Origin: Actinomyces naeslundii | Lineage (GTDB): Bacteria; Actinomycetota; Actinomycetes; Actinomycetales; Actinomycetaceae | DNA: 64,000 bases | Assembly: GCF_001956585.1 (NCBI RefSeq) | Contig: NZ_MSRR01000003.1 | Location: 97,891-161,890 of the forward strand | Direction of reading: 5' to 3' | Shown: positions 44,830 through 53,571 of the stretch, one piece after another | How the letters are laid out: each line of letters starts with the position of its first letter | Position numbering within the stretch: position 1 is the stretch's first letter | Notes under the pieces: model-generated | Seen by the model: only the letters and a program-made list of their open reading frames with translations | Database searches by the model: none | What the model was told of the DNA's origin: nothing | Translations under genes and position numbers: made by a program

Positions 44830-44866
44830 GTGCGGTGTCGTGCTCCTGAAGGACGCGACACCGCAC
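44830..44866 (+). terminator. Hairpin after apt
   Basis: GTGCGGTGTCG (44830-44840) pairs with CGACACCGCAC (44856-44866) and the stem continues inward through TCCT/AGGA with small mismatches. No T tract. It lies between apt and the rel promoter. Confidence 0.7.
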
Positions 44867-44908
44867 GCCTACCGGTAGCACCGGCGGGTCTCAGTGCGCG
44901 GGTCGCTA

Positions 44909-44923
44909 TATGATGCCTCAATG
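44909..44923 (+). promoter_or_regulatory. -10 element of a probable leaderless rel promoter
   Basis: TATGAT (44909-44914), six bases, then the rel ATG at 44921. No Shine-Dalgarno is present in the gap. A -35 hexamer is not obvious. Initiation at the usual distance would start the message at the A of the ATG. Confidence 0.55.
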
Positions 44924-47248
44924 ACGGAGACGAAGAGCACCCCAGACACGTCAGGTGACAGTGTTGTCCCCGGCTCGCGTGTGCGCAGCCGCCTGGCGTG
45001 GTTCGGCTCCCGTGGACACTCCACCCCGGCCGCTATCGAGCCGCTGCTGCGCGCGGTGCGCGCCAACCACCCCAAGGCGGACACGAGTCTTATCGTGCGC
45101 GCCTACGAGGTCGCGGAGAAGGCCCATGCCGGTCAGCGTCGTAAGTCCGGAGAGCCCTACATCACTCATCCGGTTGCCGTGGCGACGATCCTCGCCGAGC
45201 TCGGTATGACGGCCCAGACCCTGGCGGCCGCAGTTCTGCATGACACCGTGGAGGACACCGACTACACCCTTGAGCGCCTGCGTGCCGACTTCGGCGACGA
45301 GATCACGCTGCTCGTCGATGGCGTCACCAAGCTCGACAAGCTCCAGTACGGGGAGGCCGCTCAGGCTGAGACCGTGCGCAAGATGATCATCGCGATGTCC
45401 AAGGACATCCGGGTCCTGGTCATCAAGCTCGGCGACCGCCTCCACAACGCCCGTACCTGGAAGTACGTCTCCGCGGAGAACGCCGCGCGCAAGGCCAAGG
45501 AGACTCTGGAGATCTACGCGCCGCTCGCTCACCGGCTGGGGATGAACACGATCAAGTGGGAGCTGGAGGACCGTTCCTTCAAGGCCCTCTATCCCGGCGT
45601 CTACGAGGAGATCGAGCACATGGTGGCCGAGCGGGCCCCGGCCCGCGAGGAGTACCTGCGCCAGGTGCGTCTCCAGATCGAGGAGGACCTGCGGGTCAAC
45701 AAGATCAAGGGTGCCGTTACCGGTCGGCCCAAGCACTACTACTCGATCTACCAGAAGATGATCGTGCGGGGTAAGGACTTCGACGACATCTACGACCTGG
45801 TGGCGGTGCGAGTCATCGTCGATACCGTCCAGGACTGCTACGCGGTGCTCGGCTCCCTGCACTCGCGCTGGACCCCTATGAGCGGGCGCTTCAAGGACTA
45901 CATCGCCGTCCCCAAGTTCAACCTCTACCAGTCGCTGCACACCACGGTCGTGGGGCCGGGCGGTAAGCCGGTGGAGATCCAGATCCGTACCCATGAGATG
46001 CACCGTATGGCCGAGTACGGCGTGGCCGCGCACTGGCGCTACAAGGAGGACCCCAATGCCCAGGGGCCCAGCGCGCTGGGGGGCAGGCCCGGGGGCTCCG
46101 ACCAGGGCGACATGGGCTGGCTGCGCCAGCTCGTCGACTGGCAGCAGGAGACCCAGGACCCCTCCGAGTTCCTCGACGCCCTGCGCTACGAGATGGCCGG
46201 CGACCAGGTCTACGTCTTCACCCCCAAGGGCGATGTCCGAGCCCTCCCCGCGGGGGCCACCCCTGTTGACTTCGCCTACGCCGTGCATACCGAGGTGGGG
46301 CACCGCACCGTGGGGGCACGCGTCAACAGCCGTCTGGTGCCCCTGGACACGCGCCTGGAGAACGGCGACACGGTGGAGGTCTTCACCTCCAAGGCCATCA
46401 ACGCGGGCCCCTCCCGGGACTGGCTCAGCTTCGTCGCCTCCACCCGCGCCCGCAACAAGATCCGCTCCTGGTTCTCCAAGGAGCGCCGCGAGGAGGCCAT
46501 TGAGGAGGGCAAGGGCGCCATCGCCCGAACCCTGCGCAAGCAGAACCTGCCCATCCAGCGTCTCATGAGTCACGAGACCCTCATGAACGTGGCCAAGACC
46601 CTGGACAAGGTCGACATCGACGGCCTCTACGCGGCTGTGGGCCAGGGACATGTCTCCGCCCAGCACGTCGTCGACACCCTGGTCACTACCATGGGCGGGG
46701 AGGACGGCGCCGAGGAGACCCTCGCCGAGGGGGTTCTGCCCACCCGGGCGACGGCGCACCGGCGTACGCGCACGGCCGACGCCGGAGTCGTCGTGGCCGG
46801 CATGGATGAGGGCGATGTCTACGTGAAGCTGGCGCGCTGCTGCACGCCCATGCCGGGCGACCCCATCGTCGGCTTCATCACCAGGGGCTCGGGCGTCTCG
46901 GTTCACCGGGCCGACTGCCAGAACGTCGACCAGCTCCAGCGCGAGCCCGAGCGGCTCATCACCGTGTCCTGGGCGGATCACGCCCAGTCCGCCTACCTGG
47001 TCCAGGTAGAGGTCGAGGCCCTCGATCGCGGGGGGCTGCTCGCCGACGTCACCCGGGCGCTGGCGGACAGTCACGTCAACCTCATGAGTGCCAACATCGC
47101 CACCAGCCGCGACCGGGTCGTCACCGGCCGGTTCGTCGTCGAGCTGGCGGAGGTCGGGCACCTGGACCACACGCTGGCGGCCCTGCGGCGTATTGACGGC
47201 GTCTTCGAGGCCCGCAGGAGCCTGTCTGCAGCCCGCCGCTCCGGTTGA
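44921..47248 (+). CDS. rel: Bifunctional (p)ppGpp synthetase/hydrolase
   Basis: RelA/SpoT-type enzyme controlling the stringent response, 775 aa. In order: HD hydrolase domain with [14 protein letters not shown] (HDxxED intact), synthetase domain with [26 protein letters not shown] (RGKD, the bifunctional RxKD form), TGS domain ([27 protein letters not shown]), a conserved-cysteine domain ([30 protein letters not shown]) and a C-terminal ACT domain. ATG 44921 is preferred over an in-frame upstream ATG because a TATGAT -10 ends six bases before it. Last member of the conserved block before a more variable stretch. Confidence 0.96.
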   Translation: MTETKSTPDTSGDSVVPGSRVRSRLAWFGSRGHSTPAAIEPLLRAVRANHPKADTSLIVRAYEVAEKAHAGQRRKSGEPYITHPVAVATILAELGMTAQTLAAAVLHDTVEDTDYTLERLRADFGDEITLLVDGVTKLDKLQYGEAAQAETVRKMIIAMSKDIRVLVIKLGDRLHNARTWKYVSAENAARKAKETLEIYAPLAHRLGMNTIKWELEDRSFKALYPGVYEEIEHMVAERAPAREEYLRQVRLQIEEDLRVNKIKGAVTGRPKHYYSIYQKMIVRGKDFDDIYDLVAVRVIVDTVQDCYAVLGSLHSRWTPMSGRFKDYIAVPKFNLYQSLHTTVVGPGGKPVEIQIRTHEMHRMAEYGVAAHWRYKEDPNAQGPSALGGRPGGSDQGDMGWLRQLVDWQQETQDPSEFLDALRYEMAGDQVYVFTPKGDVRALPAGATPVDFAYAVHTEVGHRTVGARVNSRLVPLDTRLENGDTVEVFTSKAINAGPSRDWLSFVASTRARNKIRSWFSKERREEAIEEGKGAIARTLRKQNLPIQRLMSHETLMNVAKTLDKVDIDGLYAAVGQGHVSAQHVVDTLVTTMGGEDGAEETLAEGVLPTRATAHRRTRTADAGVVVAGMDEGDVYVKLARCCTPMPGDPIVGFITRGSGVSVHRADCQNVDQLQREPERLITVSWADHAQSAYLVQVEVEALDRGGLLADVTRALADSHVNLMSANIATSRDRVVTGRFVVELAEVGHLDHTLAALRRIDGVFEARRSLSAARRSG

Positions 47249-47287
47249 CACCGTGGTGCCGCCCTGGCCGAAGTACCTAGGAAGTAC

Positions 47288-47884
47288 CTATGACGCCTTC
47301 GGTATGACCGCCTCGATGATGCGCTGCGCCCGGGGACAGCCTCGGCTGGCCGCTCCCCGGCAGTGGTTGAGTGTGAGCAGCAGCTGGACTCGGCTGACGT
47401 CGTGGTCACGGGCGGTCATGATGGCCTGGACGGCATCCACCGGTGGTCCCAGGCGGGCGATGTCGACGGCGGCCCGAGCGATGGTGGCGCAGGTGACGCC
47501 GTCGATCACGGTGGTGTCGCAGCGGGGCAGCCTCCCTCGCCTGGTCACCAGGTAGGACAGCCGACTTCGACGTCCTCCGGGCAGACAGACCTCCAAGATG
47601 CCGGGCGGCGGCCCGCCGACATGCACCCACAGGGCGGTGCTCGCCAGAAGCACGCCCTGACAGGGCATGGCGGTGGCGACGGCCCGCATGCGTCCCTCGA
47701 CCGAGTGCAGAAGATCGGCCGGTTGCAGACTGCCCAGGACACTGACCAGCAGCCGGGAATCGAGCCCGTCGCACCGCAGCACCTGCATGTCCTGAGGAGG
47801 CAGAGCGCTCATCACGGGGGAGAGGGGCCGGGCGGACAGATGGGCCACGGCGGCATGACCCGGTACCGGAACGAAATGAGCCAT
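47288..47884 (-). CDS. AbiEi-like/DUF559-associated protein lacking the nuclease domain
   Basis: A 198-aa soluble protein I can place only loosely. The pattern GVLLASTALWVHVGGPPPGILEVCLPGG..LPRCDTTVIDGVTCATIARAAVDIARLG resembles the N-terminal part of actinobacterial proteins carrying an AbiEi-like antitoxin domain and, usually, a C-terminal DUF559 (Vsr-like) nuclease domain, which is absent here. The ATG at 47884 has AGGAT upstream. It is convergent with rel and divergent from the MerR gene. No toxin partner is adjacent, so it is a solitary gene or a decayed member of such a family. Confidence 0.55.
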   Translation of the reverse strand: MAHFVPVPGHAAVAHLSARPLSPVMSALPPQDMQVLRCDGLDSRLLVSVLGSLQPADLLHSVEGRMRAVATAMPCQGVLLASTALWVHVGGPPPGILEVCLPGGRRSRLSYLVTRRGRLPRCDTTVIDGVTCATIARAAVDIARLGPPVDAVQAIMTARDHDVSRVQLLLTLNHCRGAASRGCPRAQRIIEAVIPKAS

Positions 47885-47965
47885 ACGCCATCCTGAGACT
47901 CTCCTCGCTCTGAGCGCCACAGGGAACCGGCTGCCTGTGGATAACCTCGTTGTGAGCGCGAGGAC

Positions 47966-47996
47966 TTGACCCTCCCGTTGCGTGAGGTACCAATGT
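47966..47996 (+). promoter_or_regulatory. MerR-type promoter with 19-bp spacer
   Basis: TTGACC (47966-47971) and CAATGT (47991-47996) are 19 bp apart, the long spacer typical of promoters remodelled by MerR-family activators. An imperfect dyad (TTGacCCTC .. GAGGtacCAA) spans it. It lies 58 bases before the MerR-family gene start, suggesting autoregulation. Confidence 0.45.
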
Positions 47997-48053
47997 GGAC
48001 GACACGTACCAGGACACTCACCAGACAGGACAAAGGCTGACAAAGGAGACACG

Positions 48054-48926
48054 GTGACGGATTCCGAGCAGGAGCACGACGGAGCCGGGAGGCGTGGCAC
48101 GGCTGTTGATACTGCGGTCAACGCAGCAGCGGGTGACGCGGACATCGCCATGACGGTCGGTGAGGTCTCAACGCTCCTGGGCGTCAGTGTCAGGGCGCTG
48201 CACCACTGGGACGAGACCGGTCTGGTGCATCCATCCCGACGCAGTGCCGCCGGCTACCGGCTCTACTGCGAGGCAGACATCATGCGCATCCAGCAGGTCC
48301 TCGTCTACCGGCAGACCGGCATGAACCTGGCCGATATCAAGATGGTCCTCGATGAGCCGGAGACAGATGCCATGACGCACCTGCGCCGTCAGCGTGAGCT
48401 GGTGCAAGGACAGGTCTCCCACCTGCAGCAGATGCTCAACTCGATCGACATGGTGATGGAGATCCATCAGTCTGGAGCGAGGATCTCCGTGGCTGAGATG
48501 GCGGAGATCTGGGGGACCGACTGGGACCCCGTCTATATCGAGGATGCCCACGCCCAGTGGGGTGACACTGAGGACTGGGCCGAGTCCTACCGGCGCAAGG
48601 CCCAGATGTCTCGCGCCGACTGGGAACGGGCGCACGAGGAGACTGTCGCTCTGGAGACCGCGCTGGCCGAGGCGATGCGCAGCGGCGTCAAGCCGGGCAG
48701 CCCCGAGGCCAATGCCCTGGCGCGGTGGCACCGCAAGGACTTCAACCGGTGGTTCGAGGTCTCCACCTCCAAGCAGGTGCTCATCGCCCGCGGCTACGTT
48801 GCGGACGAGCGCTACGCCCGGTACTACGACAAGCGCGCGCCAGGGCTGGCGGCCTGGCTCAAGGACGTCATCGACGCCAGCGCCAGGTCTGAGGGAGTGG
48901 ACCCCGCGACCGCCACCTGGGAGTAG
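48054..48926 (+). CDS. MerR family regulator with TipAS drug-sensing domain
   Basis: A 290-aa TipAL-like regulator. After about 30 disordered residues comes the MerR winged helix (MTVGEVSTLLGVSVRALHHWDETGLVHPSRR, residues 33-63, with GYRLYCEADIMRIQ following), a dimerisation coiled coil (LRRQRELVQGQVSHLQQMLNSID) and a C-terminal TipAS domain (AQWGDTEDWAESYRRKAQMSRADWE, FNRWFEVSTSKQVLIARGYVADERYARYYDK). TipAS domains bind thiopeptide antibiotics in Streptomyces; the ligand here is unknown. GTG 48054 has AAAGGAG upstream. It ends at a strong hairpin. Confidence 0.92.
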   Translation: MTDSEQEHDGAGRRGTAVDTAVNAAAGDADIAMTVGEVSTLLGVSVRALHHWDETGLVHPSRRSAAGYRLYCEADIMRIQQVLVYRQTGMNLADIKMVLDEPETDAMTHLRRQRELVQGQVSHLQQMLNSIDMVMEIHQSGARISVAEMAEIWGTDWDPVYIEDAHAQWGDTEDWAESYRRKAQMSRADWERAHEETVALETALAEAMRSGVKPGSPEANALARWHRKDFNRWFEVSTSKQVLIARGYVADERYARYYDKRAPGLAAWLKDVIDASARSEGVDPATATWE

Positions 48927-48961
48927 CAGATCTCCCGACGAGGGACGCCAGGACGAGACAC

Positions 48962-49002
48962 GAGGCGGGGCCGACACCGGTGGGTGGTGTCGGCCCCGCC
49001 TC
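48962..49002. terminator. Bidirectional hairpin between the MerR and DUF349 genes
   Basis: A perfect 17-bp stem (GAGGCGGGGCCGACACC at 48962-48978, complement at 48986-49002) with a 7-nt loop between convergent genes; no T tract. Confidence 0.78.
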
Positions 49003-49043
49003 AGGCGCTCCTGAGTCTCAGAGATGAGCGGAACGTGCTCGGG

Positions 49044-50708
49044 TCACGCCTTGGCCGAGCGCAGCACCTGCTCGAGCCAGGCACGGCGAGCCGTCAGCGC
49101 GGCCTCGGCCTCAGCGATCTTCTTGGCGTCGCCGGCGGCCTGTGCCGCAGCCAGATCCTTCTCCAGGCCGGCGATCGCGTCCTGGAGCTGACCGGCCAGG
49201 CCCTCGGCGCGGGCCTTGGTCTCCGGGTCGGTGCGGCGCCACTCGGCGTTCTCCGCCTCGCGGATGGCGTCCTCGACGGCACGCATGCGGCCCTCGATGC
49301 GACGTACGGCTCCGCGGGGGACCCGTCCGGCCTCCTCCCAGGCGTCCTGAATGGGGCGCAGGGCCTTCTTGGCGGCCTTGACGTCCTTGATGGGCAGGAG
49401 AGCCTCGGCCTTGGCCACGAGCGCCTCCTTGACCTTGAGGTTCTCGGCGAACTCGGCGTCGACAGCCTCGTCCTTGGCGCGGCGGGCGTCGTAGAAGACC
49501 TGCTGGGCGGCCCGGAAGCGCGCCCACAGGGCGTCGTCCTCCTTGCGGGAGGCGCGTCCGGCCTTCTTCCACTCGGCCAGAAGGTCGCGGTACTTCGCGG
49601 AGGTACCGGCCCAGTCGGTGGAGTTCTGCATCTCCTCGGCGCGCTTGATGAGCGCCTCCTTGGCGGCCCGCACCTGCGCCTGCTTGGCGTCCAGCTCGCT
49701 GAAGAACTGGCGACGGTGGCGGTCGAAGGTGGTGCGTGCGTGGGAGAAGCGCTTCCACAGCCCGTCCTCGGTGGGGCGGTCCAGGCGCGGACCACGCCGC
49801 TGTGCCGCCTTCCAGGACTCGAGCAGCTCGCGCAGCTCGGCGCCGGAGTTCTTCCACTGCGTACGGGCAGGGTCCTGCTCGGCGATGGCCTCGGCACGCT
49901 CAACGATCGCCGTGCGCTCCTTGAGCGCCTGCTCCTTGGCTGCCGTGCGCTCGGCGGCCACGGCCTCGCGGCGCTCGGCGGCCACGGTCTTCAGAGCGGC
50001 GAAGCGGGCACGCAGCCCCTCCAGGTCTCCGACGGCGGCCGGCTCCGTCAGGGACTCGGAGATCGAGGACAGGGTCGAGTCGATCTCACGGACGCTGAGC
50101 TGGGGCAGGCGGGTGGCGAACAGGTCGATGGTCGCCTTGAGGTCCAGGTACCGGCGCACGTAGAAGGCCATCGCCTCGGCGATCGGAGCATCGGGGAACT
50201 GGCCGACCTCGCGCTCGGCACCACCGTCCTGAACATAGACCCGGCCCTCGCCGTCCACGCGCCCCCACTTGGCGGCGTCCATCGCCTCCTGCGGGTCGAC
50301 GGCCGGCTCGGCAGGCGCCGTGGGAGCCGCAGCCGGGGCGGGAACCTCGGCGGGCGTCGGTGTGGCGTCCTCCTGGGTGGCCTCAGCGGTCTCGGGCCGC
50401 TGAGCGTCCTCAGCAGGCTGCTCGGTCGGCGCGGGATCCTCAGAAGCCGGAGAGACCGACTCGTCAGAGACGGCCTGCGCGGGCTCCTCGGTGGGCCGGT
50501 CGGAAGGCTCGCTGGGCTCGGACTCCTTCGGGGCGGCGACGTCGGCCGTGGCGTCGGCCGCTACGTCGGTGACGGGGGAGGAGACGGTGTCAGGCGCCGG
50601 CTCCGTCGGGGTGGGCGCTGCCGACTCGTCAAGGCCGGTCGGCTGGTCGGCCTGCTCAGCCTTGGGCTGGTCGTCAGGCCGGTTGTCGGGCTGGTTCCGC
50701 TCAGTCAC
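49044..50708 (-). CDS. DUF349 domain protein
   Basis: A 554-aa cytoplasmic protein with a disordered, Pro/Ala/Glu-rich N-terminus of about 150 residues and then a run of helical DUF349 repeats, recognisable as recurring WKxAGR.. RFRAAQQVFYDAR-like units (LRELLESWKAAQRRGPRLD, YRDLLAEWKKAGRASRKEDDALWARFRAA, IQDAWEEAGRVPRGAVRRIEGRMR). The repeats are probably coiled-coil. Function is unknown. The GTG at 50708 is chosen because AAGGAG lies six bases upstream; an in-frame ATG five codons earlier covers that site. In streptomycetes a DUF349 gene also lies between rel and hisS. Confidence 0.85.
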   Translation of the reverse strand: MTERNQPDNRPDDQPKAEQADQPTGLDESAAPTPTEPAPDTVSSPVTDVAADATADVAAPKESEPSEPSDRPTEEPAQAVSDESVSPASEDPAPTEQPAEDAQRPETAEATQEDATPTPAEVPAPAAAPTAPAEPAVDPQEAMDAAKWGRVDGEGRVYVQDGGAEREVGQFPDAPIAEAMAFYVRRYLDLKATIDLFATRLPQLSVREIDSTLSSISESLTEPAAVGDLEGLRARFAALKTVAAERREAVAAERTAAKEQALKERTAIVERAEAIAEQDPARTQWKNSGAELRELLESWKAAQRRGPRLDRPTEDGLWKRFSHARTTFDRHRRQFFSELDAKQAQVRAAKEALIKRAEEMQNSTDWAGTSAKYRDLLAEWKKAGRASRKEDDALWARFRAAQQVFYDARRAKDEAVDAEFAENLKVKEALVAKAEALLPIKDVKAAKKALRPIQDAWEEAGRVPRGAVRRIEGRMRAVEDAIREAENAEWRRTDPETKARAEGLAGQLQDAIAGLEKDLAAAQAAGDAKKIAEAEAALTARRAWLEQVLRSAKA

Positions 50709-50952
50709 GGGATGCTCCTTCATGGGTTGACGGGGAGGGAGCAGCATGACTGCTCCGTTCCGTTCGCGCCCGGCCTTCAGACCGGGTGGTGGTGACGTGC
50801 CGTCGGAGGACGGCAGTGCCGAGAGTCTACGTTCCTGCGGGCGGCAACCACCATCCCCGGCCCCAATGATTTCAGTTGATTCGTTGACCGCCGATGTCCC
50901 TCACGAGCGGGCCGGTGTCGGTTCCCCAGGCCTCGTCGACGGCTGGCGCTGT

Positions 50953-50976
50953 TAGCATGTGACCATGCTCGCGTGA
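50953..50976 (+). promoter_or_regulatory. Possible leaderless mini-ORF upstream of the ABC-F gene
   Basis: TAGCAT (50953-50958) ends six bases before an ATG that opens a three-codon frame (Met-Leu-Ala-stop, 50965-50976). The ABC-F start follows at 51018. Genes of antibiotic-resistance ABC-F proteins are often governed by short leader peptides, so this may be an attenuator, but no clear terminator hairpin is seen. Confidence 0.35.
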
Positions 50977-51017
50977 CTCGCCCCTGCGCCCCCACCGCCT
51001 CATGTCAAGGACGAGTC

Positions 51018-52631
51018 ATGCCTGCGATCAGTTTCTCCCATGTCAGCTTCTCCTACACCTCCGCCCCCTTGCTGGAGAGCATCAACTTGACGGTCTCCGA
51101 CGACGAACGCGTCTGCGTCGTCGGCCCCAACGGATCGGGGAAGTCCACGCTCCTGCGCCTGGCCACCGGTGAGTTGTCCCCTGACCACGGGGCTGTCAGC
51201 ATTCCCGAGCATCATGGCCCGCCGGCGACCGACTCGGCGGAGTCGACTGCAACGTCGATCGAGGGCTACCTCGACGCCGTCTGCGCTGAGACCCTGGACA
51301 CGCTTGATCGTTTCGAGCGCATGGGCGAGGCCATTGCCCAGGCCGGAGCTGAAGCCGGCTCCCTCGCTGAGGACTACGACTCGTTACTGACCCGGCTTGA
51401 GTCGCTCGACGCCTGGAACCTGCCGGCTCGACGGGCTGAGGCGCTCGCCGGGCTGGGACTGGGGCGCGTGGATACAGGCCGCCTTGTCTCCTCGCTGTCG
51501 CCGGGGCAACGGGGGAGGCTGGAGATCGCCGCTCTGCTTCTTTCAGCCGGTCAAGCGCTGGTGCTCGACGAGCCCACCAACCACCTGGATGCCGGTAGCA
51601 GTAGCTACCTGAGCGAGATAATGGCGTCATGGCCCGGACCGGTCCTGTTCTCCTCTCACGATCGTGCCTTCATCGACGAGGTGGCCACCGCCGTCGTCGA
51701 CCTCGACACAGCGCCGTGGCAGGCACTCGCCACCGCCTCCGGGGACAGCGGCCCCATGGGTGCCTACCGGTGCACGGGGCGATACAGCGACTACCTCGTG
51801 GAGAAGGCGCACGCCAGGTCGTCCCACCACAGTCTTCACCAGCGTCAGCAGGAGCAGCGGCGCAAGCTCGCGCGTCACCGTCGCGACTCCGAGATCGTTG
51901 GGCACAGCGGGGCAGCGCCCCGGACCGAGGCCCGCATAGCCCGGAAGTTCTACGCCGACCGCGCCCAGCGCGTCTCCACCCGGCGCCAGACTCAGGACGA
52001 CCGCCGGCTGGAGGCGCTCGCCAGTACCGAGGTGCGCAGGCCCCGCTCCTACGACCTGCAGCTGCGTCTGACTGAACCGGCGCCGCGAACAGGGATGGCG
52101 GTCTCGGCCCGGTCAGCCGCCGTACCCGGGCGCCTTGCACCGGTCACGGTCGACGTCATGGCAGGCGAGCACCTGCTGGTCACCGGCGCCAATGGGAGCG
52201 GCAAGTCCACGCTTCTGACCTGGATGGGTAGGCGGTCAGCACCCACGGAGGACTCCGTCGGCAGCCTCACGGTATCCGGTTCGGTGCTCCGGATACCCCA
52301 GCACCTGCCGAATCTCGGCGACCCTGGGGTGGATGAGAACGTGTGGACCAAGGGGATCGGGGACCGTGGCCGGGGAGCTCTGCACCCGCGCCTGTGGAAC
52401 CGTCCCATCAGCGAGCTCTCCGACGGCAACCAGCGCCGCGTTCAGCTGGCCCTGGCCGCTGCTGCTGGGCCTGAGGTGCTTGTCGTCGACGAGCCCACGA
52501 ACTACCTGGACCTGGACGCCCTCGAGATGCTCGAGGCCGCTCTGAGGACATGGACGGGCACGCTCATCGTCGCCAGCCACGACCGCTGGCTCATTGAGCA
52601 CTGGTGGGGGCGGCGGCTTCACCTTCGGTGA
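51018..52631 (+). CDS. ABC-F family ATPase, possible ribosome-protection protein
   Basis: A 537-aa cytoplasmic protein with two ABC ATPase domains and no membrane segment. First domain: Walker A GPNGSGKST (residues 36-44), signature SLSPGQRGRLEIA, Walker B ALVLDEPTNHLD. Second domain: GANGSGKST (about 390-398), signature ELSDGNQRRVQLA, Walker B VLVVDEPTNYLD. Between them is a long basic linker (SSHHSLHQRQQEQRRKLARHRRDSEIVG) that in ABC-F proteins reaches into the ribosome. The divergent signatures and long linker are closer to the antibiotic-resistance ABC-F proteins (TlrC/Vga-like) than to EttA; the drug class is not predictable. AAGGAC precedes the ATG. A TipA-like regulator lies nearby. 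Confidence 0.87.
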   Translation: MPAISFSHVSFSYTSAPLLESINLTVSDDERVCVVGPNGSGKSTLLRLATGELSPDHGAVSIPEHHGPPATDSAESTATSIEGYLDAVCAETLDTLDRFERMGEAIAQAGAEAGSLAEDYDSLLTRLESLDAWNLPARRAEALAGLGLGRVDTGRLVSSLSPGQRGRLEIAALLLSAGQALVLDEPTNHLDAGSSSYLSEIMASWPGPVLFSSHDRAFIDEVATAVVDLDTAPWQALATASGDSGPMGAYRCTGRYSDYLVEKAHARSSHHSLHQRQQEQRRKLARHRRDSEIVGHSGAAPRTEARIARKFYADRAQRVSTRRQTQDDRRLEALASTEVRRPRSYDLQLRLTEPAPRTGMAVSARSAAVPGRLAPVTVDVMAGEHLLVTGANGSGKSTLLTWMGRRSAPTEDSVGSLTVSGSVLRIPQHLPNLGDPGVDENVWTKGIGDRGRGALHPRLWNRPISELSDGNQRRVQLALAAAAGPEVLVVDEPTNYLDLDALEMLEAALRTWTGTLIVASHDRWLIEHWWGRRLHLR

Positions 52632-52711
52632 GGCAGCCGGGTCCTGTGGACCTGAGCAGCTCTTTTACCCGTATTGACACTGTTCCCAGGCGGCCCAAGT
52701 AGGCTGGGGGC

Positions 52712-53527
52712 ATGATCTTGGAGCGCACCATCGCACCTGTGTTCGCAGCCAACTGCTACGTCCTGGCCTCCGGCCCGGGCGAGCCCGCACTCGTCGTCGA
52801 CCCCGGAGCCGGCGCCGCCGGCGGCGCCCTGGCCCTGCTTCGCTCCCATCGGCTCACCCTGGGCGCCATCCTGCTCACCCACGGACACGCCGACCACGTA
52901 TGGGACACCCAGGCCCTCATCGAGGCGGCGCATGCCGAGGGCATGCTCGCCAGCGACGACGCCGTCGACGTGCCGGTCTACATCCCCGAGCGCGACCGGT
53001 ACCGGCTCGAGGAGCCTGACATCACCACCGGCATCAGCTCGAACGGCATGACCTTCACCGACATGGCCGGCACCCCTTGGAGGCAGCCCGCCGATATCCG
53101 TCTCTTCCCCGGAGACGGCTTCTCCCGCGCCGTCGAGATGGTTCCCGGCATCGCTCTGCGCGCGATCCCCGCTCCGGGTCACTCGGAGGGCTCCACCCTG
53201 TTCTTCTTCGAGGCCCGGTTGGCGGACAACGCCCTGCTCTACGAGGCCGAGGTCATTGAGGACGACCCCTCCACCGCCGACGAGGAGCACACCTACCTCA
53301 TGGCCCTTGACGGTGACGTCATCTTCAAGGGGTCCGTCGGGCGCACCGACCTGCCCGGTGGGGACCAGGTGCAGATGCTCGGTACCCTGCGGTTCCTGGC
53401 CAGCGCCATCGACCCGGCCACCGTCCTGCTGCCCGGGCACGGTGCGGTGACCACCATGGAGCATGAGCACCACGGCAACCCCTACCTCGCTGAGGCCAAG
53501 ATCCGTGGAGGAGACCTCAAGGCCTGA
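52712..53527 (+). CDS. MBL-fold metallo-hydrolase (glyoxalase II-like)
   Basis: A 271-aa metallo-beta-lactamase-fold hydrolase. The metal site THGHADH is clear, with FAANCYVLASG and VVDPGAG before it and PAPGHSEGSTLFFFE, LLPGHGAVTTMEHE after it. The arrangement is that of glyoxalase II-like hydrolases found next to hisS in actinobacteria; the substrate is unknown. About 45 residues after the metal motif (HAEGMLASDDAVDVPVYIPERDRYRL) are variable. No good Shine-Dalgarno is seen; TAGGCT ends six bases before the ATG and TTGACA lies 20 bp further upstream, a leaderless layout with a long spacer. Confidence 0.88.
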   Translation: MILERTIAPVFAANCYVLASGPGEPALVVDPGAGAAGGALALLRSHRLTLGAILLTHGHADHVWDTQALIEAAHAEGMLASDDAVDVPVYIPERDRYRLEEPDITTGISSNGMTFTDMAGTPWRQPADIRLFPGDGFSRAVEMVPGIALRAIPAPGHSEGSTLFFFEARLADNALLYEAEVIEDDPSTADEEHTYLMALDGDVIFKGSVGRTDLPGGDQVQMLGTLRFLASAIDPATVLLPGHGAVTTMEHEHHGNPYLAEAKIRGGDLKA

Positions 53528-53571
53528 CGACGGTGCACCAGGGTGCTGCTCGTCATGACACAATGCCGACC

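Noticed and set aside
44951-47251. 766-codon minus-strand open frame opposite rel
   Set aside because: Antisense shadow of the (p)ppGpp synthetase/hydrolase with biased composition.
48984-50795. 603-codon plus-strand open frame opposite the DUF349 gene
   Set aside because: Leu/Gly/Val-rich shadow; the minus strand has the DUF349 repeats and a good ribosome-binding site.
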